The position numbers were made by a program, and so were the translations under genes. This document shows positions 7,238-15,065 of a DNA stretch of 51,059 bases, one piece after another. Source of the stretch: Polyangiaceae bacterium (GTDB taxonomy: Bacteria; Myxococcota_A; Polyangia; Polyangiales; Polyangiaceae). Numbering within the stretch: the first letter of the stretch is position 1; the number at the start of each line of letters is the position of its first letter. A model generated the notes under the pieces. The model did no database searches. It saw only the letters and a list, made by a program, of their open reading frames with translations, and had not been told where the DNA came from. Location: positions 1-51,059 of the forward strand of contig JAQSWN010000015.1 in the NCBI GenBank assembly GCA_029266615.1, read 5' to 3'.

Positions 7238-8337
7238 CGGAAGCGCCGCGCCTGCTCACGCTCGTCGCGGAGCTGACGTACGGTTGCCAACTGCGCTGCG
7301 CCTACTGCTCGAACCCGGTAGAAGTAGCGCAGCGCGCAGCTGCGCTACCCACCCGAGACTGGCTGCGCGTTATCGACGAAGCCGAAGCCTTGGGCGCATT
7401 GCACGTTCACTTCACCGGCGGCGAGCCGCTGCTTTTCCCGGATTTGGAGCGACTGGTCCGCCGTGCGCGCGAAAAGGAGCTGTACACCAACCTCATCACG
7501 AGCGGCGTCCCTCTCTCGCGTGAACGGTTGCACGCGCTTTCGCTGGCGGGGCTGGACCATCTGCAGCTCTCTTTTCAAGCCGCCACGGTCGCGAGCAACC
7601 TGCGCATCGCCGGCATCGATGCGACGGCGCAGAAGCTCACTGTCGCGCGCTGGGCGAAGGAGCTCGAGCTGCCGCTCACCGTGAACTTGGTGCTGCACCG
7701 GGAAAACATCGCGGAGCTCGAGCCGCTCTTGGCGCTCGCGGAGTCTCTAGAGCCACACCGCATCGAGCTCGCCAATGCGCAATACCTGGGCTGGGCATTG
7801 CTCAATCGCGACCAACTGCTGCCGAGCGCCGAGCAGCTGGAGCACGCGCGGAAGCTGGCCACCGCCGCTCGGCAACGGCTGGCGGGGAAGACTGACGTGC
7901 TCTTCGTGCTGCCGGACTACTACGCCGACCGACCGCGGGCTTGTATGCAAGGGTGGGCCCAAAGCTACGTCGTCGTCACGCCGGATGGGCTGCTGCTGCC
8001 CTGTCAGGCAGCGAGGGATTTGCCCGGCCTCCACTTCGACGACGTACGAAGCGCTGCCCTCGAGAACCTTTGGGCCACTTCGTCGGCGCTCCGCAAGTTT
8101 CGAGGTCGTGACTGGCTTCCCGCGCCGTGTCGCACCTGCGACGAAAGCGAACGCGACTTTGGCGGCTGCCGTTGTCAGGCCTTCGCGCTCACCGGTGATG
8201 TGACGGCCCCGGATCCGGCATGCAGCGTGACGCCTTCGCATCACCTGGTGCGCACCGCGCGTGCGCGGGCCGCCGCCGCTCCCTCATCCGCGAAGCTCCT
8301 GCTCCGCCGCTCCCCTCGCCGAGTCGCCGTGGATTGA
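7234..8337 (+). CDS. pqqE: PqqE, radical SAM/SPASM enzyme that cross-links PqqA
   Basis: The 367-residue product starts at ATG 7234. The radical-SAM motif C-x3-C-x2-C (GCQLRCAYC, Cys18/22/25) is followed by FTGGEPLLFPDLERLV, and a SPASM domain near the C-terminus carries further clusters (PCQAARDLPG, then CRTC, GGCRCQAFALTG and ACS). With PqqD it joins Glu17 and Tyr21 of PqqA by a carbon-carbon bond. The domain order and length match known PqqE. The C-terminal tail after DPACS is Arg/Ala-rich and longer than usual. A 29-base gap separates it from the sugar dehydrogenase gene. Confidence 0.96.
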   Translation: MTEAPRLLTLVAELTYGCQLRCAYCSNPVEVAQRAAALPTRDWLRVIDEAEALGALHVHFTGGEPLLFPDLERLVRRAREKELYTNLITSGVPLSRERLHALSLAGLDHLQLSFQAATVASNLRIAGIDATAQKLTVARWAKELELPLTVNLVLHRENIAELEPLLALAESLEPHRIELANAQYLGWALLNRDQLLPSAEQLEHARKLATAARQRLAGKTDVLFVLPDYYADRPRACMQGWAQSYVVVTPDGLLLPCQAARDLPGLHFDDVRSAALENLWATSSALRKFRGRDWLPAPCRTCDESERDFGGCRCQAFALTGDVTAPDPACSVTPSHHLVRTARARAAAAPSSAKLLLRRSPRRVAVD

Positions 8338-8366
8338 GGAACGGACCTTGCAACCAGGCGGCCTCC

Positions 8367-9668
8367 ATGCGGCACGCCCACATCGTTACGGCCTCAGTCA
8401 TCTCGCTACTTGGTGCCTGCAGCAAGCAGCCGGCTCCCCAAGCCAGCCAACCCGAGCAGGTGGCGAAAGTGGTCCCGGCCGAGGGCCAAGGTGAGGCGAC
8501 GGAGCCGCGCGTCGGTCCCAACGTCGACGGGCAGCCGGTCGAGACCGCGCCCCCCAATGTGCCTGCTTTCAAGCCTGCTTTTCCGGAGCAAACTCGGGCC
8601 AAGGCCGTACACACCCAGAACAAATTCCGCGTCACGGAGGTGGGCGGGCCGTTCGCGCAGCCCTGGGCGCTCGCCTTCTTGCCGGGCGGACGCTTTCTGG
8701 TCACGGAAAAGCACGCCGGCAGGTTGCTCGTCGTCACTGCAGACGGCAAGAACTCGGTCCCCGTGTCGGGGGTGCCGAAAGTCGATGGGCGCGATCAAGG
8801 TGGGCTCTTGGACGTCGAAGTGAGCCCGACCTATGCCACCGACAAGCTCGTCTACCTCAGCTATTACGAGCCGCGCGAAGGCGGTAACGGCCTCGCTGTA
8901 GCGCGCGCGCGTTTCGCAGACGGTGCGCAGCCCAAGCTGAGCGAGGTGCAAGTCGTCTTTCGCATGGCGCCAACCTTGGACTCCACCAAGCATGCCGGTG
9001 GTCGTTTGGTATTTGCCCCGGACGGCATGTTGTTCGTCACATTGGGCGAGCGCTCCATCAAGGAAGGCCGCGTGCAGGCGCGCGACCTGAACAGCCATTT
9101 CGGCAAAATCGTCCGAATCTTCCCAGACGGCAAGGTTCCAAAGGACAACCCTTACGTTGGCAAGGCGGGCGCCCGCCCCGAGATCTGGACCTCCGGCCAC
9201 CGCAATGTGCTCGCCGCGGATTTGGACGCAAAGAACCGGCTCTGGGTCGTCGAGATGGGCCCGCGCGGCGGCGACGAGGTCAACCTCGTGCAGCGGGGCA
9301 AGGACTACGGCTGGCCAACGATCGGCTACGGCGAGGAGTACTCCGGCGCCCCTATCCACGAAAAGACGCAGGCGCCCGGGCTCGAACAGCCCGTTTACTA
9401 CTGGGACCCGGTCATCTCCCCGGGGGCGCTCACTATCTACGATGGCGCGCTGTTCCCCGAATGGAAGGGAAATTTTTTCGTCGCCGGCCTCTCCAGCAAA
9501 GCGCTGATTCGCTTGGTGGTGGAGAACGACAAAGTCGTCGGCGAAGAGCGGCTCATCACCGACCGTGAGGCGCGAGTTCGCGAGGTCGTGCAAGGCCCGG
9601 AGGGCGCGCTCTACGTCCTCACGGATGGGGACGAAGGAAAAATTCTCAAGTTGATGCCCGAGACATGA
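8367..9668 (+). CDS. PQQ-dependent sugar dehydrogenase (YliI/Asd type) lipoprotein
   Basis: The ATG at 8367 yields MRHAHIVTASVISLLGAC, a lipoprotein signal; earlier starts lack a signal. The 433-residue product has the six-bladed glucose/sorbosone dehydrogenase fold: LPGGRFLVTEKHAGRLLVV, HAGGRLVFAPDGMLFVTLG with the catalytic-type His, GHRNVLAADLD with the PQQ-contacting Arg, EMGPRGGDEVNL, KDYGWPTIGYGEEY and YYWDPVISPGAL. Soluble aldose dehydrogenases of this family oxidise sugars in the periplasm using PQQ and pass electrons onward. Its place directly after pqqE suggests it is the intended PQQ client, anchored in the envelope. The next gene overlaps by ATGA. Confidence 0.92.
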   Translation: MRHAHIVTASVISLLGACSKQPAPQASQPEQVAKVVPAEGQGEATEPRVGPNVDGQPVETAPPNVPAFKPAFPEQTRAKAVHTQNKFRVTEVGGPFAQPWALAFLPGGRFLVTEKHAGRLLVVTADGKNSVPVSGVPKVDGRDQGGLLDVEVSPTYATDKLVYLSYYEPREGGNGLAVARARFADGAQPKLSEVQVVFRMAPTLDSTKHAGGRLVFAPDGMLFVTLGERSIKEGRVQARDLNSHFGKIVRIFPDGKVPKDNPYVGKAGARPEIWTSGHRNVLAADLDAKNRLWVVEMGPRGGDEVNLVQRGKDYGWPTIGYGEEYSGAPIHEKTQAPGLEQPVYYWDPVISPGALTIYDGALFPEWKGNFFVAGLSSKALIRLVVENDKVVGEERLITDREARVREVVQGPEGALYVLTDGDEGKILKLMPET

Positions 9669-10150
9669 AGCGGCTGTGGCTCTTCCTCGCGGGGCTGCTT
9701 GGTTGCCAAAATCAGTCCGAGCCCGGTCGCAAGTACGTGCGTAGCGGTGACCGCTACCTCATGGTGCTGCGCGAAGGAGACGACGCCTTCGCCCACCTGC
9801 GGAAGCTGGCGATCCAAGAAAAAATCCGCGGAGCAACGTTCGATGGCTTCGGTTTCGGACACGCTAAATTCGGCTATTTCGATCAGCAGAAGAAGAGCTA
9901 CGACGAGCGTGAGGTGCGCGACGTGGAGCTGGCGAGCTTGCGCGGCAGCATCGGTTGGCAGGATGGCGCTCCGTCCCTCCACGCCCACGCCGTCGCGACC
10001 GATCGAGGATTCGCAGCGCACGGCGGTCACCTCCTCGGTCTCCAAGTCGGGGAGGGCTCTTTGGAGCTAGAAATCACGCTCCACGATCTGCAGCTCTACC
10101 GCGTCCGGGACGAAGCGCTGGGCGCCAACGTGCTCGAGCTTCCTCGCTGA
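9665..10150 (+). CDS. PPC/DUF296-domain lipoprotein
   Basis: The 161-residue product starts with MKRLWLFLAGLLGCQNQ, a short lipoprotein signal. The rest resembles the PPC (DUF296) domain: RYLMVLREGDDAFAHLRKLA, FDGFGFGHAKFGYF, LASLRGSIGWQDGAPSLHAH and HGGHLLGLQVG.. SLELEITL. The conserved LH.H pattern is a usual PPC feature. Most PPC domains are intracellular, and plant versions carry DNA-binding hooks, so an exported, lipid-anchored copy is uncommon. It is coupled by ATGA to the PQQ dehydrogenase gene, which suggests a role next to that enzyme in the envelope. No function is established. Confidence 0.82.
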   Translation: MKRLWLFLAGLLGCQNQSEPGRKYVRSGDRYLMVLREGDDAFAHLRKLAIQEKIRGATFDGFGFGHAKFGYFDQQKKSYDEREVRDVELASLRGSIGWQDGAPSLHAHAVATDRGFAAHGGHLLGLQVGEGSLELEITLHDLQLYRVRDEALGANVLELPR

Positions 10151-10178
10151 GCCCGACATCGGTGTTAAAGGAGTCGGC

Positions 10179-11630
10179 GTGAAATACTTGTCGCTCGCGT
10201 TGTTGCTCGCCGGGTCATTCGCCTGCAAGTCCAAGTCGGAATCCGCGTCCGCCCCCAGCCCCGCACCGGCCCGCTCCGCCAGCGCCGCTCCCTCCGCCGC
10301 CAGCGCCACTCCCTCCGCCGCCAGCGCCACTCCCGCGCCGTCCGGTTTGCCCGAAGCCGACGTGACGGCTTTCGTTACCCGCTGGGAGACGGCGCAGAAC
10401 GCGCACGACTTCGCGGCGTACAGCGCGCTCTACGCCGAGCGCTTCATGGGCGTGAAGCGCGTCGGAACGTACAGCAAACGGTTCGACCGCACGGCTTGGC
10501 TCGCGGATCGCAAGCCGATGTTCGAAGGCGGCGCCAAAGTGCGCATCACCGACGTCACGCTCGTGGCCGCGGCGGGCGCTACGCGCGCGGTGTTCACCCA
10601 AGAGTTCACCTCCAGCGGCTTTCGCGACATCGGCAAAAAGGAGCTGTTCCTCGTGCCCGCGCCGGGCGGCATCGCGATCAGCCGCGAGGAGATGCTGAGC
10701 TCCCAAATCAGCGAAGAGGTCGTGAGCACCGAGAGTGTCCTGTCGTACCACCGCGACGGCGTGGTCTTGCAGCGAAGCTTCGACAAGGCAAAGCTTGCCA
10801 GCTCGCCCCGGCTCCTGTCAGCGCCGAACGCCAGCCCCATTCAAGTCGGGTACGACGTCGCGGCCGAAGCGCTCGACAATGCCACCCGCGGCTGGCTTGG
10901 CAAGGACGTGACCGCGTACACTGCCACCGGGGAGAGCTGCTCCGGCAAGGTGACGCGCTTCGAAGTGCGGGTGCAGGCCGTTCCACACTTCGGTATGCGC
11001 CAATCTTGGAACGGTGAGCGCGAGGAGCCGAAGGCGACACCGCAGGCCATCGCGCAGGCTATCGCGCGCATGGCTCAGAACGAAGAGCACTTCGTGGTCG
11101 GCGTGCTGGACCGCGCGTGTGCGGGAAGCTGGGCGAGCGCCACCGCGCCGGCTTTCGTGCGCGCCACCGCCGCGCCCGCCGCGCTCCGAACCGCTGGGAT
11201 CGCTGCCTTGAAGGCTCTTCCCGGCTACGCAGAGCTGCAGAAGAAATTCGTCAAGGAAGCGGGCGAAGGGAACAAACCCTGGGAAACCGTGAACGGCGAG
11301 CTGAGCGTCATGGAGCTGCGTGCCCCGTCGCGACCGGCGGTGTTGCTCGTCGCCGCTCGGTCGGGCGGTGGCTGCGCGGGCTTCAACGGTAGCCTCAGCG
11401 CGTTTTGGAACGTCGCCGGAACCGCAGAAGCTCCGAAGCTTCAAGCCCTCGCTCCCAGCTTGAACGAATTCGTCACGCTGCGCGGCGCGCTGGACCACGG
11501 CGCCGAGCAGAGCCTCGCACTCTTGGCCGGCCCCGACAATTTCGACGACCAGCTGGCCGTGCTTCGCCTCGCGCCGAAGGTGACCCGACGCGTCGTCTTC
11601 GCGACTTCGTTTTGGGATTGCGACTGCTAA
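10179..11630 (+). CDS. Lipoprotein with an NTF2/SnoaL-like N-terminal domain
   Basis: A GTG start at 10179 has an excellent AAAGGAG site 5 bases upstream. The signal MKYLSLALLLAGSFAC is followed by a Ser/Ala/Pro linker built from a 21-base tandem repeat (about 10286-10345, units read as SAASATP). Residues about 65-175 look like an NTF2/SnoaL-like domain (FVTRWETAQNAHDFAAYSAL, then a VKVRITDVTLV-like strand), of the type with unknown ligand. The C-terminal half (to residue 483) is unrecognised. It is 28 bases after the PPC gene on the same strand, so it may be the last gene of the PQQ operon. Its stop overlaps, tail to tail, the stop of the minus-strand regulator. Confidence 0.75.
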   Translation: MKYLSLALLLAGSFACKSKSESASAPSPAPARSASAAPSAASATPSAASATPAPSGLPEADVTAFVTRWETAQNAHDFAAYSALYAERFMGVKRVGTYSKRFDRTAWLADRKPMFEGGAKVRITDVTLVAAAGATRAVFTQEFTSSGFRDIGKKELFLVPAPGGIAISREEMLSSQISEEVVSTESVLSYHRDGVVLQRSFDKAKLASSPRLLSAPNASPIQVGYDVAAEALDNATRGWLGKDVTAYTATGESCSGKVTRFEVRVQAVPHFGMRQSWNGEREEPKATPQAIAQAIARMAQNEEHFVVGVLDRACAGSWASATAPAFVRATAAPAALRTAGIAALKALPGYAELQKKFVKEAGEGNKPWETVNGELSVMELRAPSRPAVLLVAARSGGGCAGFNGSLSAFWNVAGTAEAPKLQALAPSLNEFVTLRGALDHGAEQSLALLAGPDNFDDQLAVLRLAPKVTRRVVFATSFWDCDC

Positions 11631-12571
11631 GGCTGCCGCCCGAGCGGCAACAAACCGACGGTCATGAGCACGACGCGCGTCGGCGCGCGTGACTCGGCGA
11701 CGATGCTGCGAACGCGCTCGTAATAGTCGAGGTGCGCTTGCCGAACGCGCTCCAAATCCGCGTCGGCGATGGCGAACAGATTGTACGACGCGAGCCCGTC
11801 CGCCGGGATGCCACCCGCGAGGCGCTCTTTGGCGACACCGAACCAATGTCGCTTGAGGGCGAGGTTCCCTTCCGGATTTTCGCGCGTATCCACGGCTAGA
11901 ACGCGACGGGGCCGGAGGCGCTTGCCGCGCTTCTGAATTTGGCCCGATTCCAAGAGTGCGGTGAGTGCCTCCTCCTCTTCGTCCAGGCCGATGCCGGTGC
12001 TGGCCGCCAGCACGCCGGGCTCGTGCTGCGAAAGCGCGCGGTACGGCGCGAGCTCCAAAGCTCGTAGCACGGCGTGGGCCCAGGGCTTGCGATACGCGAG
12101 GTCCCGCTGTCGTCGCAAGTCTGCCTGTGCGTCGGCCACGCTCGGCAGCTCGGCCAGCTCCGTCAAAAAGTCCAACGCGCGTTGCGTGGTCACTTGGAGC
12201 AGCGCGAGGAGCTGCGGCACGCGCGGCTCGGTTTCGCCGGCGAGCCAGCGTGCGACCGTGTTGCGGTTCACTCCCAGCTGGCGCGCCAGCTCCGCGTGCG
12301 ACCGATCGCGCACCAGCCCGTTCAGCCACGTGCTGACGAGCAGCGCCGCGGAGGGCCCTCGGCAGGGCGCGAAGCGGCTCAGGATCGCGGCGGGAGCGCG
12401 CCCGCTCACCTGCAGGAGTTGCACGAGGTCCGTTGCCTTTGGGTAGCGAGCCCCCGTTTCCCAGGCGTGCAGCACGTTACTGCTCCGCCCCAAGCGGCGC
12501 TGCAGAGCGGCTTGAGAGCGCTTCCCTCGGAGCGCTCGAACCAGCTCCCTGGACGCCAATTCGTAGTCCAT
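11627..12571 (-). CDS. Two-HTH regulator resembling DUF4423/TIGR02147-type proteins
   Basis: The 314-residue protein starts at ATG 12571. Its N-terminus has an XRE-like helix-turn-helix (SQAALQRRLGRSSNVLHAWE, residues about 19-38). A second one follows at about 95-120 (ELARQLGVNRNTVARWLAGE). The C-terminal two thirds end in YYERVRSIV.. and VVLMTVGLLPLG, the kind of ending found in DUF4423 proteins of myxobacteria and TIGR02147 proteins. Two successive DNA-binding motifs in one chain are characteristic and suggest a transcription regulator. The stop overlaps that of the plus-strand lipoprotein by 4 bases, so the two genes have convergent ends. It is divergent from the gene at 12669. Confidence 0.7.
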   Translation of the reverse strand: MDYELASRELVRALRGKRSQAALQRRLGRSSNVLHAWETGARYPKATDLVQLLQVSGRAPAAILSRFAPCRGPSAALLVSTWLNGLVRDRSHAELARQLGVNRNTVARWLAGETEPRVPQLLALLQVTTQRALDFLTELAELPSVADAQADLRRQRDLAYRKPWAHAVLRALELAPYRALSQHEPGVLAASTGIGLDEEEEALTALLESGQIQKRGKRLRPRRVLAVDTRENPEGNLALKRHWFGVAKERLAGGIPADGLASYNLFAIADADLERVRQAHLDYYERVRSIVAESRAPTRVVLMTVGLLPLGRQP

Positions 12572-12668
12572 CTAGCGCACTTTATAGCGCCGCTTGCCCA
12601 GACCGGGGCACCCTTTGTTCGAAACTGCACTAGCCACCGAGCGCGGCCGGCGCCATCTTCGTTAGGCG

Positions 12669-13358
12669 ATGCTGACTTATCGGGTCTTGGGGGCGGCAAT
12701 CTGTTCTTTACTGCTCAGCGGGTGCCTCAGCGGGCAAACGGGCTCGCCGGACTGCGTCGGGGCGACTTCATGCGTGTGTGACACGCTCTACTCGGGCGGG
12801 GCGCTGCTCCGCGTGCACACGGAGTCAGCCACGGAAGATGCGCTCGTCGTGGTCGTGGACGAAGTGCTCGGCAACGTCGACGGCCAGGCGGCGGATGTTC
12901 GCGTGGGGGACCGCATTGGTGGCTCGTTCTCGAGGCTCGAGCCGTGCAGCGTGGAAGGGAGCTCACTGCCGGCGGAGGGCGCGGAGCTCTTCGTCCTCTT
13001 CAACCCCGGAAGTGACGGCGGCTACCCCGGCTGCGAGAGCGAGACGCCGCAAGTGTGCTTCGAATTTCGCGCGGCAGCGCTATTGAGCGGCTATTTCAAA
13101 TTCGCCCTTAGGTGGGGAGACGAGCTGGATTTCGGCGCCGGCCACGTCCTGCCCAGGGCGGAGACGGCCGCACTTTCCAGCGTAGAAGCGTGCTGGGAGC
13201 GTTTTCCCCTGGGCCCTGCGCCGCCGTGCAACGACACGAATACGGTCTGCAGCGTGAGCCATCCGTCGTTTTCGTCCCACGGTTGGCCGTGGGCCGGCGC
13301 CATCATCGGCCTTGCATGCGTCCGTCTCGCGCGGCGGCGTGCACGTCGCTCCAAGTAA
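12669..13358 (+). CDS. Hypothetical lipoprotein with a C-terminal membrane segment
   Basis: The 229-residue product has a signal with a lipobox (SLLLSGC near residue 19) and a cysteine-rich start to the mature part (CVGATSCVCDTLYSGG). A VVVVDEVLGNVDGQAADVRV segment and AELFVLFNPGSDGGYPG lie in the middle. The C-terminus holds a hydrophobic helix (WAGAIIGLACVRLARRR) followed by Arg-rich residues, like MYXO-CTERM-style anchors, though the exact tripartite signal is not clear. Nothing in the central region is recognised as an enzyme domain. It shares a 97-base divergent gap with the regulator at 12571. Confidence 0.6.
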   Translation: MLTYRVLGAAICSLLLSGCLSGQTGSPDCVGATSCVCDTLYSGGALLRVHTESATEDALVVVVDEVLGNVDGQAADVRVGDRIGGSFSRLEPCSVEGSSLPAEGAELFVLFNPGSDGGYPGCESETPQVCFEFRAAALLSGYFKFALRWGDELDFGAGHVLPRAETAALSSVEACWERFPLGPAPPCNDTNTVCSVSHPSFSSHGWPWAGAIIGLACVRLARRRARRSK

Positions 13359-13382
13359 CCGCGACGGTTCCGCGCATCCCTT

Positions 13383-13416
13383 GGGGCCAACGAAGGCGTT
13401 CCCGCAGCGGCACGAC
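13383..13416 (-). repeat. 34-base dispersed repeat, copy B
   Basis: Read on the minus strand this copy carries the core GTGCCGCTGCGGGAACGC then TTCGTTGGCCCC. It matches copy C (13458-13491) and copy A (40545-40578) through most of 34 bases, with the GTGCCG and TTCGTTGGCCC blocks identical in all three. With copy C it makes an inverted repeat with a 41-base spacer between the convergent ends of genes 12669 and 13525. Confidence 0.7.
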
Positions 13417-13457
13417 CGCTCTCCGAAGCTTGCGGCGGCAACCGGCGTGCCGCAGCG

Positions 13458-13491
13458 TTCGTGCCGGCGCGAGACCACTTTCGTTGGCCCC
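13458..13491 (+). repeat. 34-base dispersed repeat, copy C
   Basis: This is the plus-strand partner of copy B, starting TTCGTGCCGG and ending TTCGTTGGCCCC. The outermost 12 bases of the B-C pair (GGGGCCAACGAA and TTCGTTGGCCCC) are perfectly complementary. A transcript of either strand could therefore fold into a large hairpin between the convergent genes. The role is unknown: a bidirectional terminator, a REP-like element or a protein-binding site are all possible. Confidence 0.7.
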
Positions 13492-13524
13492 TCTCTTCCA
13501 AGGCGCCCTAGCTTACGTGCTCTC

Positions 13525-14379
13525 TCAATTCGCGCGTCGCTTCGCTTCGGCGACGCACGCGAGAACCGCGCCATCGCAGGTCTGGGGCGGCTCGCCCCTC
13601 ACGCTCTTTTTCAGTGGCACGGCGCGTCCACCGATTTCGCACGTGCAGTGGCTCACGTGACTGCCAGCTTCACCCTCACAAGTGACGCGAGCTTCGCGGC
13701 CACGTTCACACGCGTAGCTCGCCTCGCAGCGCACGGTCAGCGGCGTTTCGCTCGTTTGCAGCGTTTGGCGGGCGCAAGTGCCCACGCGATGCACGAGCTC
13801 GCTCACGTCCAGATGCCAGGCGCGGTCGTCCCGCCAAAGGACGCCTGTCACGTCTGCAATGCCGGGCGGCACGGCGCAATCCTGCTGAGACGTGCAGTTG
13901 CGACCGGCTCGGCACGAAAGTGGCTCACCTTCGCGCGAGAGGAGCACCGGCTCGCGCTCGCTAAGAAAAGCGAGGTCGCCGGGCCCGCAGGCGTTGCAAC
14001 AAGGCAACTCCTCGCCGCAAGCCATCAGCGTGCACTGCCGCTCTTCGGTCACACGTACCCCCGCAAACGCTACGCGGCAGCCCTCTAGCCTGGGAAAGTC
14101 CGCGACGGGCGGATTGAGCACGTGGCCGCAGTCGCGCCCGACGGGTCGGGGCAGCTTCGGCTTGGACGGCTCGACCGGGGCGCTCGGGGCCGGTGTCAGC
14201 GCAGCGCTCGCCCGGGGCGATACCTCGGCCGACGCTCCGCCGTCTCCGCCGACGCCGCCCTCCGCGGTGGTCGGCGGTCCGCTTTGCGTGACAGTGTCAG
14301 CCGCTTCTGGCCCTGGCCGCTGCGCGTTGCCGCAGCCCGTCATCCACCCCACCAGCGCGACGAGCCAGGCCTTCCTCAT
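13525..14379 (-). CDS. Hypothetical cysteine-rich lipoprotein
   Basis: The ATG at 14379 gives MRKAWLVALVGWMTGCGN, a lipoprotein signal with lipobox MTGC, then a Gly/Ala/Pro linker. The remainder (to residue 284) contains about eighteen cysteines, many in short clusters such as CGEELPCCNACGPGD and THCTCEIGG-like spacing near the end. This suggests a disulfide-rich extracellular domain. No family is recognised. It converges on gene 12669 with the repeat pair B-C between the two ends. Confidence 0.65.
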   Translation of the reverse strand: MRKAWLVALVGWMTGCGNAQRPGPEAADTVTQSGPPTTAEGGVGGDGGASAEVSPRASAALTPAPSAPVEPSKPKLPRPVGRDCGHVLNPPVADFPRLEGCRVAFAGVRVTEERQCTLMACGEELPCCNACGPGDLAFLSEREPVLLSREGEPLSCRAGRNCTSQQDCAVPPGIADVTGVLWRDDRAWHLDVSELVHRVGTCARQTLQTSETPLTVRCEASYACERGREARVTCEGEAGSHVSHCTCEIGGRAVPLKKSVRGEPPQTCDGAVLACVAEAKRRAN

Positions 14380-14399
14380 GTGTCCCGACAGCGTAGTCC

Positions 14400-15029
14400 T
14401 TGCAAGCTCCTCATGGCCAGGCTCGCGCCACGGTGGTACCGACGAGCGCTGCGACGACGTGTTTCAAGCACGCGCGCGCGCGACAGCCTCACCATGCAAC
14501 CCCATTCGCCCCGCCGAAGTCATCCAAGCTCGTGCTGACCGCGCTTGCCATCGCGAGCGTGCTCTTCGCGGTCGGCCTCGGCGGCTTCATCTATTACATG
14601 GTGCGGCCCCGAGGTGAGCTCGTGGGCGCGGTGAGTCTCGGCGAGCCCCAAACGGCGCTGCGCGTGGACGGCAAGCCAGGCGAAGTCCTCGTTTTTCGCG
14701 TGAATGCGAGCGTCGGCTTGCCCAAGCTCACGCTTCAGGATGACGACCACGTGGAGCGGCGCGCCAGCCAGCAACTACAGCGCTCGCTCTTGACGGTGCG
14801 CGCCACCGCCCCGTCTGGCAAAGAGCGCTCCAGCAGCTGCGCCGTCTACAAAGGCCGCGCCATGTCCACTACCACCACGCCTGGCGCGCTCTCTCGCTCC
14901 GGCATGCTCAACGACTGCAGCATCCTTCTCGACGAAGCCGGCGCTTGGCAAGTGCGCGGCTCCGTCGCCTGGAGCTCGGACCTCGTGCTGCACAACGCCG
15001 AGCTCGAAACGCGGCGCGTGGCTCCTTGA
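14400..15029 (+). CDS. Hypothetical membrane-anchored protein, start uncertain
   Basis: The C-terminal part is convincing. A transmembrane helix (LTALAIASVLFAVGLGG) is followed by a periplasmic-type domain with DGKPGEVLVFRVNAS, LTLQDDDHVERRAS and a disulfide pair possibly formed by SSSCAVYKG and NDCSILLD. No in-frame ATG exists upstream of the helix. The long form needs a TTG at 14400, and a GTG at 14532 would start directly at the helix. A tempting ATG at 14494 is out of frame by one base and gives only a 14-residue peptide, so a start in another frame or a small indel is possible. No family is recognised. Confidence 0.55.
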   Translation: MQAPHGQARATVVPTSAATTCFKHARARQPHHATPFAPPKSSKLVLTALAIASVLFAVGLGGFIYYMVRPRGELVGAVSLGEPQTALRVDGKPGEVLVFRVNASVGLPKLTLQDDDHVERRASQQLQRSLLTVRATAPSGKERSSSCAVYKGRAMSTTTTPGALSRSGMLNDCSILLDEAGAWQVRGSVAWSSDLVLHNAELETRRVAP

Positions 15030-15065
15030 GGGTATCGCGCCGACGAGCTCGCTATTTCCGGACTC

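Noticed and set aside
10286..10345. 21-base repeat in the Ser/Ala/Pro linker of gene 10179 as a separate repeat family
   Set aside because: It is a short low-complexity coding stretch of only two to three units, described with the gene instead of as a separate element.
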